Positions 1 through 8,189 of a stretch of 50,454 nucleotides of DNA are shown here, piece by piece. This DNA comes from Phycisphaerae bacterium. Lineage in GTDB: Bacteria; Planctomycetota; Phycisphaerae; Sedimentisphaerales; Anaerohalosphaeraceae. The stretch is taken from NCBI GenBank assembly GCA_018433925.1, contig JAHDQI010000163.1:1-50454 (forward strand), read 5' to 3'. The notes beneath the pieces were generated by a model. That model was not told the origin of the DNA and ran no database searches. It saw only the letters and a list, made by a program, of their open reading frames with translations. Within the stretch, counting starts at the first letter, position 1. Each line of letters opens with the position of its first letter. The translations under genes were made by a program, and so were the position numbers.

Positions 1-1
1 A

Positions 2-1162
2 AATTACAACCGCGCCCTCCAGGGAGAACTGGCCCGCACCATTCAGGTTTTCGAAGGGGTCGAATACGCACGGGTTCATATCGTCCGTCCCGAACAAACC
101 CTGTTTACCGGCGACGGCCAAAAAGCCAGCGCCTCGGTCATGCTCAAACTCAAACCGGGATGGAGAATCGGCGCCCCGGCCATTGCCGCCATCTCAAACC
201 TGGTCGCCGGCGCCATCGAAGGATTAAATCCCGAACAGGTTACCATCGCCGACAGCCAGGGTCATATGCTCAGTCACTCAGGCAGTCAGGACACTCTCTC
301 CGCCGGAGCCAATAATTATCTGGATTACCAGGGATCCGTCGAAGGCGAAATGGCCAATCGACTCCAGCGGTCGCTGGAACAGGTGCTGGGACCGGGCCGC
401 TCTACTGTGATGGTAAAGGCTACCGTTGATATGAGCGGAGAATCCGTTGTCAGCAAAGTGTATGAAAAAGGAATCCCGGTAGAGGAAACCATCGATGAAA
501 CCTCCATGGTAAAGCAAACCGTCACCGAAAGTGACGAAGGACCCCAGACCCTTCCCGGCTCCACGGAAAAGAAAGGGACCACCACCACTCAGTACATGCT
601 GCCGGAAACCATCACCACCCGAACCAAAATCCCCGGACAGGTTACCGCCTGGTCAGTTTCGGTCATGGTGGATTTAAGACAAGCGGAGCCGTCGGCGGCC
701 GTCGGCGAAAACACGGAAGCCGAAGCCGACGGCCAAACCGGGCAGGAAATGATTATGACGCTTGAAGACGTCAAGGAAATCATTCGAACGGCAATCGGGC
801 CGGATCTTCTCAGTGAACAAAATCTGACGGTCAAACATGTTCCGTTTTATCGGCCCGCCTCAATGCCGGTCGAATCCGGTCTCGACATAGACGGCATAAT
901 CGAAATCGCCCGCCAACTGTCCATGGGATTTCTGGCGATCAGCGCGCTGCTGGTGCTGAAAATATTTACCCGCGCCGGGAAAAAAGCCGCCGCCCATGCA
1001 ACAACCCAGGCCGATTCTCTGGGCAGCGGCATGAATCTCCCCATGCTTCCGAGCGGGGCAGATTCGCCCGGCGGGATTCGAAAACTCATTTCCGGTCAGC
1101 TTCAGCAGAACCCGGAACAGGTCCGTATGCTATTTGCCAGTTGGCTGACGGAGGACCAGTAA
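2..1162 (+). CDS. fliF: Flagellar MS-ring protein FliF (5' end outside window)
   Basis: FliF forms the MS ring in the inner membrane, on which the rotor and export gate are built. The reading frame is open from base 2, so the N-terminus and first membrane helix lie upstream; 386 codons are visible. The first visible part carries the periplasmic ring-building motif region (VEYARVHIVRPEQ). A long low-complexity periplasmic stretch follows, then the second membrane helix at about visible residues 300-323. The last residues (NPEQVRMLFASWL) are the conserved FliF tail that binds FliG. The stop lies three bases before fliG, so the two are co-transcribed and probably co-translated. Identification is firm; only the missing 5' part is unknown. 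Confidence 0.96.
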   Translation, partial: NYNRALQGELARTIQVFEGVEYARVHIVRPEQTLFTGDGQKASASVMLKLKPGWRIGAPAIAAISNLVAGAIEGLNPEQVTIADSQGHMLSHSGSQDTLSAGANNYLDYQGSVEGEMANRLQRSLEQVLGPGRSTVMVKATVDMSGESVVSKVYEKGIPVEETIDETSMVKQTVTESDEGPQTLPGSTEKKGTTTTQYMLPETITTRTKIPGQVTAWSVSVMVDLRQAEPSAAVGENTEAEADGQTGQEMIMTLEDVKEIIRTAIGPDLLSEQNLTVKHVPFYRPASMPVESGLDIDGIIEIARQLSMGFLAISALLVLKIFTRAGKKAAAHATTQADSLGSGMNLPMLPSGADSPGGIRKLISGQLQQNPEQVRMLFASWLTEDQ

Positions 1163-1165
1163 GCC

Positions 1166-2176
1166 ATGCGATTGAAGGGGATCCAGAAAGCCGCTCTGCT
1201 CCTGACTACGCTGGACACGGCAACTGCGCGGGAGCTTCTGAAAGGACAGCCCCAGGAAGTGATCCATCGAATTGCCATGGAATTATCCGAATTGGATGCG
1301 CGAGGAAAGGAAAACACGGAGCATGCGTTCCAGATTGCACGGGAATTCTGCACCCACCTGCAGCAATCACAAACCGGAACGATGCACGTAAAGAGTTTTG
1401 TCAACACCCTTCTTCACGGCACCGCCGGGCGAGAAAAAGCCGCCGAGATACACGCGAAAATGCAGCAGGCCGTGCGGGAAAAAGATCCCTTTACGGTCAT
1501 CGCCTCAGCGCCGCCTGCTCACATCGCCGCCGCCATCGAAAATGAACCGCCCCAGGCGATTTCCCTGGTGCTTTCAGCGCTGCCGGCCAAAGTCAGCACG
1601 GATGTGCTCAATCGCCTCGACAAACAAAAAAGCCAGCGCGTAATCTGGCGAATGACCCAACCCGGAGAGGTTTCCGCAAAAACCATGCGCCGGATCGGCG
1701 AAATTCTCTGTAAACGGCTGGTGGACATGAGCCGAGAAGAAGCTCCTGTCATTAAAGAAACGGTCCCGCGCGATATTCTGCGAAAGGTTGCCCTGGTTCT
1801 GAGCGGACTGGACAAGGAAAAGCGGGATACCATGCTCAAAGAGATCGAGGGCCGTGATTCGGAAACCGCCAAAACCGTCAAAGCCCTGATGGTTACCTGG
1901 GAGGATATTCCGAAAATTGAAGACCGTTCCCTCCAGCAGATTCTTCGGAACATCGAAGCGACGGTTTTGGCCAAAGCCCTGCACAGCGCCGAGCCGGTCA
2001 TTGCCGCGAAAATTCGGACCAATATCTCCGAACGGGCATCGGAAATGGTGGACGAAGAGGCCTCCCTCATGGGAGAACCCAGAAAGAAAGACGTACTGGC
2101 CGCCCGCGAAGAGGTTGTCAAGCCTCTGCGAGAAGCCAATGAATCCGAGGAGCTTCTGTTTATTGAGGAAGAATAA
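1166..2176 (+). CDS. fliG: Flagellar motor switch protein FliG
   Basis: FliG is the rotor subunit that contacts FliF on one side and the MotA stator on the other, converting ion flow into torque. At 336 residues it has normal family length. The N-terminus (MRLKGIQKAALLLTTLD) is the FliF-binding domain. The middle domain lies near residues 110-190. The C-terminal domain contains the conserved DRSLQQILRNIE and ISERASEMVDEE segments, which carry the charged residues facing the stator. The start follows the fliF stop by three bases and the stop codon overlaps the fliH start (TAATG), indicating translational coupling. FliM and FliN, its usual C-ring partners, are not encoded here. Confidence 0.96.
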   Translation: MRLKGIQKAALLLTTLDTATARELLKGQPQEVIHRIAMELSELDARGKENTEHAFQIAREFCTHLQQSQTGTMHVKSFVNTLLHGTAGREKAAEIHAKMQQAVREKDPFTVIASAPPAHIAAAIENEPPQAISLVLSALPAKVSTDVLNRLDKQKSQRVIWRMTQPGEVSAKTMRRIGEILCKRLVDMSREEAPVIKETVPRDILRKVALVLSGLDKEKRDTMLKEIEGRDSETAKTVKALMVTWEDIPKIEDRSLQQILRNIEATVLAKALHSAEPVIAAKIRTNISERASEMVDEEASLMGEPRKKDVLAAREEVVKPLREANESEELLFIEEE

Positions 2177-2727
2177 TGAATCCGCCCACCGTCCAGCTAC
2201 AATCCGACTCGCCGATCTCCTCGGTTGCCCTGATAGACCCTCCCGAACCGCGATCTAAAACCCCCGCGCCTGCCGCTCAGACAGAAGCTGAGAACAAGAA
2301 AATACGGCAGGCCGCCAGGGCACTCGAACAGGCCGCCGGCGACATTCGTGAATACGGCCGACAATTAGTCGGCTCCCATCGCGAGCAATTGATCCGGCTG
2401 AGCATCGAAATTGCCGCCAAGGTACTGGCCAAGGAGATCCACGACCGAAATTACGATATGGAAAGGATTCTCAGCCAGGCCCTTGAGGAGGTTCCGAAAG
2501 GAAAACCGGTCACGGTCAAACTGAATCCGGAGGACCTGAAGACCTGTCAACAAACGTTGAGTCAGCCGTCTTCCGGTCCGCCGGAGTCTATTCAACTGAC
2601 CGCAGACTGGACGGTCCGCCCGGGAGAGTGCATAGTCCAGACCGAGCAGGGTGTCATTGAATGGATTATCGAGGATCATTTAAAGCGGATTTCCGCGGCC
2701 CTGCTGGGAAGTGATCGGAAGCCATGA
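2176..2727 (+). CDS. fliH: Flagellar export stator protein FliH
   Basis: FliH regulates the export ATPase FliI and links it to the C-ring. The 183-residue protein has a proline-rich N-terminal tail (about 1-45), a charged helical middle that is likely coiled coil (about 45-100), and a C-terminal FliH/V-ATPase-E-like domain. That domain contains the conserved pattern RPGECIVQTEQGVIEWII near residue 150. The start codon overlaps the fliG stop and the stop overlaps the fliI start as ATGA, so it is embedded in a tightly coupled fliG-fliH-fliI string. Its length is slightly below the usual 220-240 residues, with the difference in the variable N-terminal part. Confidence 0.9.
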   Translation: MNPPTVQLQSDSPISSVALIDPPEPRSKTPAPAAQTEAENKKIRQAARALEQAAGDIREYGRQLVGSHREQLIRLSIEIAAKVLAKEIHDRNYDMERILSQALEEVPKGKPVTVKLNPEDLKTCQQTLSQPSSGPPESIQLTADWTVRPGECIVQTEQGVIEWIIEDHLKRISAALLGSDRKP

Positions 2728-4124
2728 CAGAACCCACAGAAAAAACCTGTTTGATTGATTTTGAGCCGCTTCAGGACGCCGTGCGAAATGTGCGGCTGAC
2801 AGAACCCAAAGGAACTCTGGTCCGCGTTTCCGGCCTGACGCTTGAAAGCAGCGGTCCCGCCGTCGGACTGGGTAAGCTCTGCCGGATCCGGATGCAAAAC
2901 GGGCATACCATCGAAGCCGAGGTCATTGGTTTCCGCAACAGCCATGTGGTGCTTCTGCCGCTCGAACCAATCGACGGAATCAGCCCGGGAGACATTGTCA
3001 CAGCCCTGGAAAAACCGCGAACCCTTGCCATCAGTGAATCGATGAAAGGGCGTGTCCTGGACGGACTGGGCCGCCCTATAGACGACAAAGGTCCGATTTC
3101 GGCTTCTGTAATGCGGCCGATCGAAAATACCAGCCCGCCCCCCTTGCAGCGGGAAATGATCAAAGAGCCGCTGGCTCTCGGGATTCGCTCCATTGACGGC
3201 ATTCTGACCTGCGGAAAGGGACAGCGAGTCGGGGTCTTTGCAGGCAGCGGAGTCGGCAAAAGCGTCCTGTTGGGTGAAATTGCCAACAGCAGCGAGGCCG
3301 ATGTCAACGTTGTGGCGCTGGTCGGCGAACGAGGACGCGAAGTGCGGGAATATCTCGAAAAAGACCTGGGTCCGGAAGGCCTGGCTCGCAGCGTTGTGGT
3401 TGTCGCAACGTCAGATACAGCACCGATCCAGCGTGTGAAAGCCGCATTTGTCGCGGTCACCATCGCTGAATATTTCCGGGATCTGGGGCAGAATGTGTTG
3501 TTTATGATGGATTCATTAACGCGCTTCGCACAGGCCCAGCGGGAAATCGGGCTGGCCGCCGGAGAACCGCCTGCGACCAAGGGCTACTGCCCCAGTGTCT
3601 TTTCCATGCTGCCGCGTCTTGTAGAACGGCTGGGATGCTCAGAGACCGGAAGCATTACCGGCATCCTGACCGTTCTGGCCGAGGGAGACGATCTGAACGA
3701 TCCGGTCGCTGACAGCGCCCGGTCGCTTCTGGACGGCCATATTGTCCTGAGCCGCAAACTGGCTGACCGGGGACAATACCCGGCCATCGATATCCTGCAA
3801 AGCATCAGCCGGCTGATGAATACCGTCACCACAGAGGCCCACCGCAAAGCGGCTCAGAAAGTGCGTGAGATCTACGCCACCTATACCGACGCCGAAGACC
3901 TGATCAATATCGGCGCCTTTTCTCCGGGAAGCAACCGGCGAATTGACGGTTCTCTGGCCCTGATTGACCGGATTCAGAATTTTTTGATTCAGCCGATCCG
4001 TCAGCGATGCCCTTTTGACCAGACCGTCCGGCAGCTTCAGGAAATTGCCGATGCGTGGGACCAATTGCTCCAGGAGCGGCCGACGGCCGTTTCAAAACCG
4101 GCAAAACCAAGACTGAATCCATAG
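2724..4124 (+). CDS. fliI: Flagellar export ATPase FliI
   Basis: FliI is the F1-beta-like ATPase that feeds substrates to the flagellar type III export gate. The 466-residue protein has an N-terminal beta barrel (about 30-100), a central RecA-like ATPase core and a C-terminal helical domain. The Walker A motif GSGVGKS is at residues 174-180 and the Walker B segment VLFMMD at 258-263. It is followed by the FliI/YscN signature region SLTRFAQAQREIGLAAGEPP. Length and motif order are canonical. The start overlaps the fliH stop by four bases. FliJ follows after 56 bp. Confidence 0.97.
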   Translation: MTEPTEKTCLIDFEPLQDAVRNVRLTEPKGTLVRVSGLTLESSGPAVGLGKLCRIRMQNGHTIEAEVIGFRNSHVVLLPLEPIDGISPGDIVTALEKPRTLAISESMKGRVLDGLGRPIDDKGPISASVMRPIENTSPPPLQREMIKEPLALGIRSIDGILTCGKGQRVGVFAGSGVGKSVLLGEIANSSEADVNVVALVGERGREVREYLEKDLGPEGLARSVVVVATSDTAPIQRVKAAFVAVTIAEYFRDLGQNVLFMMDSLTRFAQAQREIGLAAGEPPATKGYCPSVFSMLPRLVERLGCSETGSITGILTVLAEGDDLNDPVADSARSLLDGHIVLSRKLADRGQYPAIDILQSISRLMNTVTTEAHRKAAQKVREIYATYTDAEDLINIGAFSPGSNRRIDGSLALIDRIQNFLIQPIRQRCPFDQTVRQLQEIADAWDQLLQERPTAVSKPAKPRLNP

Positions 4125-4180
4125 CGGCAGAAAAACAGGATTAACCCTGCGGAAATAGATCGCAGAATGAGGTTTGACAA

Positions 4181-4639
4181 GTGAAAAAATTTGTCTGGAG
4201 CATGCAGCGACTGCTGGAAATCAAGGAAAAGCAGGAGCAGATCGTCCGAGGAGAACTGGTTGCCCTGACAGAACAAACGGTGGCAATCCGGGGACGGATT
4301 ATGGCGCTGAAAACTGAACTTCGCCGCCAGTTGGCGGAATTGAATGACCTGGCCCCTGACCAGCGCATGCAGACACAGGCCCTGTACCTGCAATATGTGT
4401 CTGTGCGGGATGAGGAAATCCGCCGGCTGCAGGATCAGTGGAGCAAGCTTGAAACGCAGCGGCGGGAAAAACTGGATGAGCTGCTAAAAGCACAGAAATT
4501 CCGCAAGGGACTCGAACAGCTTCGCTCCCGGGCCCGGGCCGAATACGAACAGGAATTGAATCGTGAAGAACAGAAGTTTCTCGATGAATGCACCCACGCG
4601 GGCCTGACACGAAAGCAGATGCAGACCTGTTCCGAATAA
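4181..4639 (+). CDS. fliJ: Flagellar export protein FliJ (GTG start)
   Basis: FliJ is the small coiled-coil stalk of the FliH-FliI-FliJ export ATPase complex and escorts chaperones. The 152-residue sequence is almost entirely charged helix with heptad-like spacing, begins with the FliJ-like MKKFVWSMQRLLEIKEKQE, and follows fliI directly. The start is GTG, preceded by GAGG eight bases upstream, and no better ATG exists. FliJ is poorly conserved in sequence, so the call rests on length, helical composition and position after fliI, which is the usual order. Confidence 0.87.
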   Translation: MKKFVWSMQRLLEIKEKQEQIVRGELVALTEQTVAIRGRIMALKTELRRQLAELNDLAPDQRMQTQALYLQYVSVRDEEIRRLQDQWSKLETQRREKLDELLKAQKFRKGLEQLRSRARAEYEQELNREEQKFLDECTHAGLTRKQMQTCSE

Positions 4640-4669
4640 AGAAATTGAAGAAGAAAGGATCGATAAAAA

Positions 4670-5356
4670 ATGAAAAAAACACACTTGCTGATGATGATCG
4701 GAGCCGGTGTGCTCAGTTTTGCATTCAGCTTCGGTGCAAGCTGGTACCTGAAAAAGAATCAGCCGGTCCTGCCGGAGGCCCCCCCTGACACGCAGGCCGC
4801 CTCACAAAAAGAGACCTCCGAGGGAACCTTCCCCTCCCTGCCTCGCACACTTCAGGCAGCGGACAGGGATTCATTGGCTCCGGGACTCAGTGAAAGGCAG
4901 TTGCAATCACTGATCCACGACATTCGGGATCGGATGCAGGAATACCGAAGCCGGGAAAAAGAATTGGCCAAAGAAGCCCAGCGAATTGAACTGGCGCACC
5001 AGACCCTCCAGGAAGAAATCGACCGACTGAACCAACTGCGCAGCAAGATTTCAGTGCTGACCCAAAACCTGGACGAGCAGGAACAACAGCTCAAGAAAAC
5101 ACTGCTTCAGGTCGAAACCGTCGAGCTGGCCAATTTTCAGCGGCTGGCGGCTACGTATGATAAAATGGAAACCACCCAGGCCAGCCGGATTCTGGCCAAC
5201 ATGGCCGCCGGCCCCCAGGCCTCAGATGCCATCAAGATTCTCTATTATATGTCTGAACGCACGGCCGCCAAGGTCCTCGGCGAAATCGGAAACAGCCAGC
5301 CGGATCTGGCGGCAATGATCAGTATGAAACTGAAACGGGTACAGGAAAACGGATAA
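4670..5356 (+). CDS. MotE-like membrane-anchored coiled-coil protein with MgtE_N-type domain
   Basis: The 228-residue protein has one N-terminal membrane helix (about 5-24), a short linker, and a long coiled coil (about 70-155). It ends in a compact helical domain (about 155-228) resembling the MgtE N-terminal/FliG-like fold seen in MotE-type proteins; LANMAAGPQASDAIKILYYM is the repeat-like pattern. MotE family proteins are periplasmic chaperones or assembly factors of flagella. This architecture together with its place directly before motA suggests a stator or motor-assembly role. An AAGGA ribosome site lies ten bases before the ATG. The exact function is inferred and no catalytic residues are expected. 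Confidence 0.72.
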   Translation: MKKTHLLMMIGAGVLSFAFSFGASWYLKKNQPVLPEAPPDTQAASQKETSEGTFPSLPRTLQAADRDSLAPGLSERQLQSLIHDIRDRMQEYRSREKELAKEAQRIELAHQTLQEEIDRLNQLRSKISVLTQNLDEQEQQLKKTLLQVETVELANFQRLAATYDKMETTQASRILANMAAGPQASDAIKILYYMSERTAAKVLGEIGNSQPDLAAMISMKLKRVQENG

Positions 5357-5361
5357 GAAAT

Positions 5362-6132
5362 ATGGATATCGCAACAATCGTCGGGCTGATTTTGGGATTT
5401 GGTGTAATTATCGCCTCCATCGCAATGGGCGGAGGAGCCATGGCGTTTATTCACATCCCCTCGATGTGCATTGTCGTCGGGGGCATGCTCTGCGCTGTGA
5501 TGATCCATTTCTCTCTGCCCCAGTTCCTCGGCATCTTTTCAGTCATAAAAAAAACCATCCTGGTCAAAGTACCCAGCCCCAACGAACTGATCCAGCAAAT
5601 GGTCAACTATGCCGCCATCAGCCGACGAGACGGCGCCCTGGCGCTTGAAGAGCAGATCCGAAAGACTGATAATCCGTTTATCGCCAAGGGTCTGCAAATG
5701 CTGGTTGACGGCCAGGAAGAGGAGAAAATGCGGGAACTGATGCTCCTCGAAATCGAGTCGCTTCAGGAACGGCATTCCTGCGGCAAAAAAATCCTTGAAT
5801 TTATGGGAGCCGCTGCCCCGGCCTTCGGGATGATCGGAACCCTGATTGGCCTGGTCCAGATGCTGCGAAACCTGACCTCCCCGGAAGACATCGGGGCCGG
5901 CATGGCCGTGGCTCTGATCACAACCTTTTACGGCGCTTTTCTGGCCAACCTTGTGTTTATTCCGCTGGCCGGGAAACTGGGCATTTATTCCAAAACGGAA
6001 ATCATGGCGATGGAAATGACCCTCGAAGGGATCTGCACAATCTGCCGGGGAGAAAATCCTACGGTGGTTCGGGAAAAAATGCAGGCCTTCCTGGCCCCCA
6101 ATCACCGCGAAGATATCAAAGCAAACATTTGA
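5362..6132 (+). CDS. motA: Flagellar stator protein MotA
   Basis: MotA is the membrane stator subunit that, with MotB, conducts protons or sodium ions and pushes on FliG. The 256-residue sequence has helices at about 5-22 and 32-50. A large cytoplasmic loop carries the charged residues that contact FliG, and a C-terminal helix pair contains GAAAPAFGMIGTLIGL and GAGMAVALITTFYGA, which hold the conserved prolines and channel-lining residues. The length is typical. The gene sits between the MotE-like gene and two motB paralogues. Ion specificity cannot be decided from sequence alone. Confidence 0.94.
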   Translation: MDIATIVGLILGFGVIIASIAMGGGAMAFIHIPSMCIVVGGMLCAVMIHFSLPQFLGIFSVIKKTILVKVPSPNELIQQMVNYAAISRRDGALALEEQIRKTDNPFIAKGLQMLVDGQEEEKMRELMLLEIESLQERHSCGKKILEFMGAAAPAFGMIGTLIGLVQMLRNLTSPEDIGAGMAVALITTFYGAFLANLVFIPLAGKLGIYSKTEIMAMEMTLEGICTICRGENPTVVREKMQAFLAPNHREDIKANI

Positions 6133-6141
6133 GCTGCATTT

Positions 6142-6798
6142 ATGGCTGCGAGGAAAAATAACAAAACCGAGGAACAAGCTCCCGGCGCGCCGGACTGGAT
6201 GGTCACCTTTAGTGACTGCATGACACTGCTGCTGACTTTTTTTGTCCTCCTGCTGAGTTTCGCGACTTTTGATAAAGACACCCTCCCGTCCCTGGCTCAA
6301 TCCTTTGCCCAGTCAATGCCCTCTGTCGGGCTGACCCATCTGAGCAATCAGGAATCCTTTCAAAAGAAACAAGCTTCCCAGGATCAGGTCAACCAGACCA
6401 AAGGCACGGAGACCCGAACCGCCGTCAACCGGTTGACCAGTAACTATATGCGAGAAAAAAAACCGCTCGATTTTCGGAATCTGAAGGTTTTTACCGTTCC
6501 CTCCGGACAATTCTTCTGGGGCCGCGGGGTCGCCATTTCCCAGTCGGGGCGCGAAGTACTGGATGCCTTGGCGCGTTTTTTGCAGGCCACTCCGGGCCGG
6601 GTTGTAATCTCGGAAAACGGCCCGGACGGCCAGACTGACTTATCGCTTGGCCGCTGTCTGGCGGTTTTGGAATACCTGACCGCCGAAAAAGGATTGCCGC
6701 CCGGCCGATTCAGTATTTCGACCTCCAGTACCATGCGAACTCCACCCGATCAGCGGCAACTGGAAATTACTCTGCTTGAGAGGAACCTGTACCAATGA
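6142..6798 (+). CDS. motB: Stator protein MotB (first of two tandem copies)
   Basis: The protein has 218 residues. The N-terminal membrane helix begins with WMVTFSDCMTLLLTFFVLLL, in which Asp25 corresponds to the essential ion-binding aspartate of MotB. A linker with a probable plug region follows. The C-terminal half resembles an OmpA-like peptidoglycan-binding domain but is short and divergent (GQTDLSLGRCLAVLEYL is the helix that normally contacts peptidoglycan). The start follows motA by nine bases and the stop overlaps the next motB-like gene as ATGA. Either this or the following protein could be the main MotA partner, or both may form mixed stators. Confidence 0.9.
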   Translation: MAARKNNKTEEQAPGAPDWMVTFSDCMTLLLTFFVLLLSFATFDKDTLPSLAQSFAQSMPSVGLTHLSNQESFQKKQASQDQVNQTKGTETRTAVNRLTSNYMREKKPLDFRNLKVFTVPSGQFFWGRGVAISQSGREVLDALARFLQATPGRVVISENGPDGQTDLSLGRCLAVLEYLTAEKGLPPGRFSISTSSTMRTPPDQRQLEITLLERNLYQ

Positions 6799-7526
6799 GC
6801 GGCAACAAGAACAACGCCGAGGAGGCCCCCCGCGTCGCGGCCTGGATCGTCACTTATTCCGATATGGTAACGCTTCTTCTGACGTTTTTTGTCATGCTTC
6901 TGAGCATGGCGGAAACACAGATTGACGATCATAAATTCATGGCCGGTCGAAGCTCGATACGGCGGGCGCTGGCGGATTTTGGAATGGCCGGATTCTTAGT
7001 CAGCCAAAAAAGCGGACCGGAATTTCAACATCCAAAACCCGCTTACAATATTGATGAAGGAGAAGATGAGCCGGAAAATCGATCGATTGATTCCCAAACC
7101 GAGATGCTTCGACGAGTGCTTCTTGAAATTGAGAGGAAAATGAAAATATCCCCTTCGCAGATCGACGGGGATTCCAAGGCCTATCTTGCCATGGATATCC
7201 GTTTTTCACCCGGATCATATGTCCTGAATGAAAAGGCCCACAGGGAATTGCAGCTCTACTGGAACCAGCTCCAAACCACAACCGCCGGCCAGGAACCCAT
7301 TCTGTATGTGCTGGGGCTGGCCGCCGATGAATCGAATCCAACACTTCAATGGTCTCTGTCAGCCCAAAGGGCACAAGCCGTAAAGGACTATCTGGACCAG
7401 CTAAATGATAAAGATAAAAAAATATCTATCTTCTGCTGGGGAGGAGGTCCCGGAGGCGAATGGACAGGTCAATCCGGCCTGACAACCAGACAAACCCAGA
7501 TTATGATCGCAATGATAATCGAATAG
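6795..7526 (+). CDS. motB: Second MotB-like protein
   Basis: This 243-residue protein repeats the architecture of its upstream neighbour. A membrane helix contains AWIVTYSDMVTLLLTFFVML with the putative ion-carrying Asp23. A linker follows, then an OmpA-like domain ending with LSAQRAQAVKDYL, the usual peptidoglycan-contacting helix. The two copies are clearly paralogous in the first 40 residues but widely diverged in the periplasmic half, so the duplication is old. The ATGA overlap with the first copy indicates coupled translation, which would suit a heteromeric MotB pair. It is the last gene before a 168 bp intergenic gap with a new promoter. Confidence 0.88.
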   Translation: MSGNKNNAEEAPRVAAWIVTYSDMVTLLLTFFVMLLSMAETQIDDHKFMAGRSSIRRALADFGMAGFLVSQKSGPEFQHPKPAYNIDEGEDEPENRSIDSQTEMLRRVLLEIERKMKISPSQIDGDSKAYLAMDIRFSPGSYVLNEKAHRELQLYWNQLQTTTAGQEPILYVLGLAADESNPTLQWSLSAQRAQAVKDYLDQLNDKDKKISIFCWGGGPGGEWTGQSGLTTRQTQIMIAMIIE

Positions 7527-7560
7527 TAGAAACAAGAATCTGTTCAGCCCTTTTACGTCC

Positions 7561-7587
7561 TGTCCGATTTTCCTACAAACTCGGACA
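7561..7587. repeat. Perfect 7-bp inverted repeat downstream of the second motB
   Basis: TGTCCGA and TCGGACA are separated by a 13-base spacer and followed on the + strand by an A-run. There is no T-run after the stem, so it does not look like an intrinsic terminator for the motB transcript. It could be a weak attenuator or an operator-like site; it lies about 45 bp upstream of the sigma-54 promoter. Confidence 0.3.
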
Positions 7588-7630
7588 AAAAAGCCTCTGC
7601 GCCATCTCCAAAATCAGGGTTTTCCTGCTT

Positions 7631-7646
7631 CGGCATGACTTTTGCA
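7631..7646 (+). promoter_or_regulatory. Putative sigma-54 (RpoN) promoter upstream of fliO
   Basis: The sequence CGGCATGACTTTTGCA has GG and GC separated by exactly ten bases. It matches the -24/-12 consensus TGGCACG-N4-TTGCA at all but two fixed positions. Predicted transcription would start near 7657, about 38 bp before the fliO ATG. It sits in one of the longest intergenic gaps of the + strand operon, and two further sites with the same TTTGCACA core occur on the - strand. RpoN control of flagellar genes through an enhancer-binding activator is well known; the activator and its sites were not identified here. Confidence 0.72.
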
Positions 7647-7694
7647 CAAGGATTGAGTGTCTGATTGTGTGTTCCTTATGCGAAAGATGCGGAA

Positions 7695-8189
7695 ATGCTG
7701 AAAAAAAGGATTTTGTTGATCGGAATCTTGCTCCTTTTCTGCCTGGCCGGCCAATGGTGGTTACGTAGATCACAGGCCGCGTCAGAGTCTCCAAAAGAAG
7801 AGAAAAAACCGGTCCTGGATACACGGATTTCAGAAGAATCTCCCTTTTCGGAAGAAACCGAATCCCCGGAGGCCCCCAATTCGGATGATCTTCGAAGCCA
7901 ATTGATAAAGCAGTTACTTATCATGATCGCATTTGTGGTCCTCATCGGTGCCGGACTCTGGTGGTTTGCCCGCAAGTACAGCCGGGGATTGATGGGCGGA
8001 AAAGGCAGGTTGGTCACCGTTACAGAGACCGTCCCCCTCGGTCCTCGCAAAACGGTCCATATTCTCCAGGTCGGCTCCCGGAAACTCCTGATCGGCAGTA
8101 CCTCAGAAAGCATCCGATTTTTGACCGATGTCACAGAAGCCGTCCGGGAACCGTCAGGAGCAGACCGCCCTGAAGGGAGACATGAATAA
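7695..8189 (+). CDS. fliO: Flagellar export gate assembly protein FliO
   Basis: FliO helps assemble the FliP ring of the export gate. From the ATG used here the protein has 164 residues. It has a hydrophobic N-terminal segment (about 4-20, signal-like), an acidic proline-rich periplasmic stretch, a membrane helix near residues 82-100, and a small cytoplasmic FliO domain with VTVTETVPLGPRKTVHILQV and LLIGSTSESIRFL. In-frame codons upstream of this ATG would add a hydrophilic extension with no family support. The TAA stop overlaps the fliP start (TAATG). It is the first gene behind the sigma-54 promoter and leads the fliOPQR-flhB export-gate block. Confidence 0.88.
   Translation: MLKKRILLIGILLLFCLAGQWWLRRSQAASESPKEEKKPVLDTRISEESPFSEETESPEAPNSDDLRSQLIKQLLIMIAFVVLIGAGLWWFARKYSRGLMGGKGRLVTVTETVPLGPRKTVHILQVGSRKLLIGSTSESIRFLTDVTEAVREPSGADRPEGRHE

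Noticed and set aside
7561-7600. Inverted repeat as intrinsic terminator after the second motB
   Set aside because: The stem is only seven bases, the loop is long, and it is followed by A residues rather than T on the + strand.
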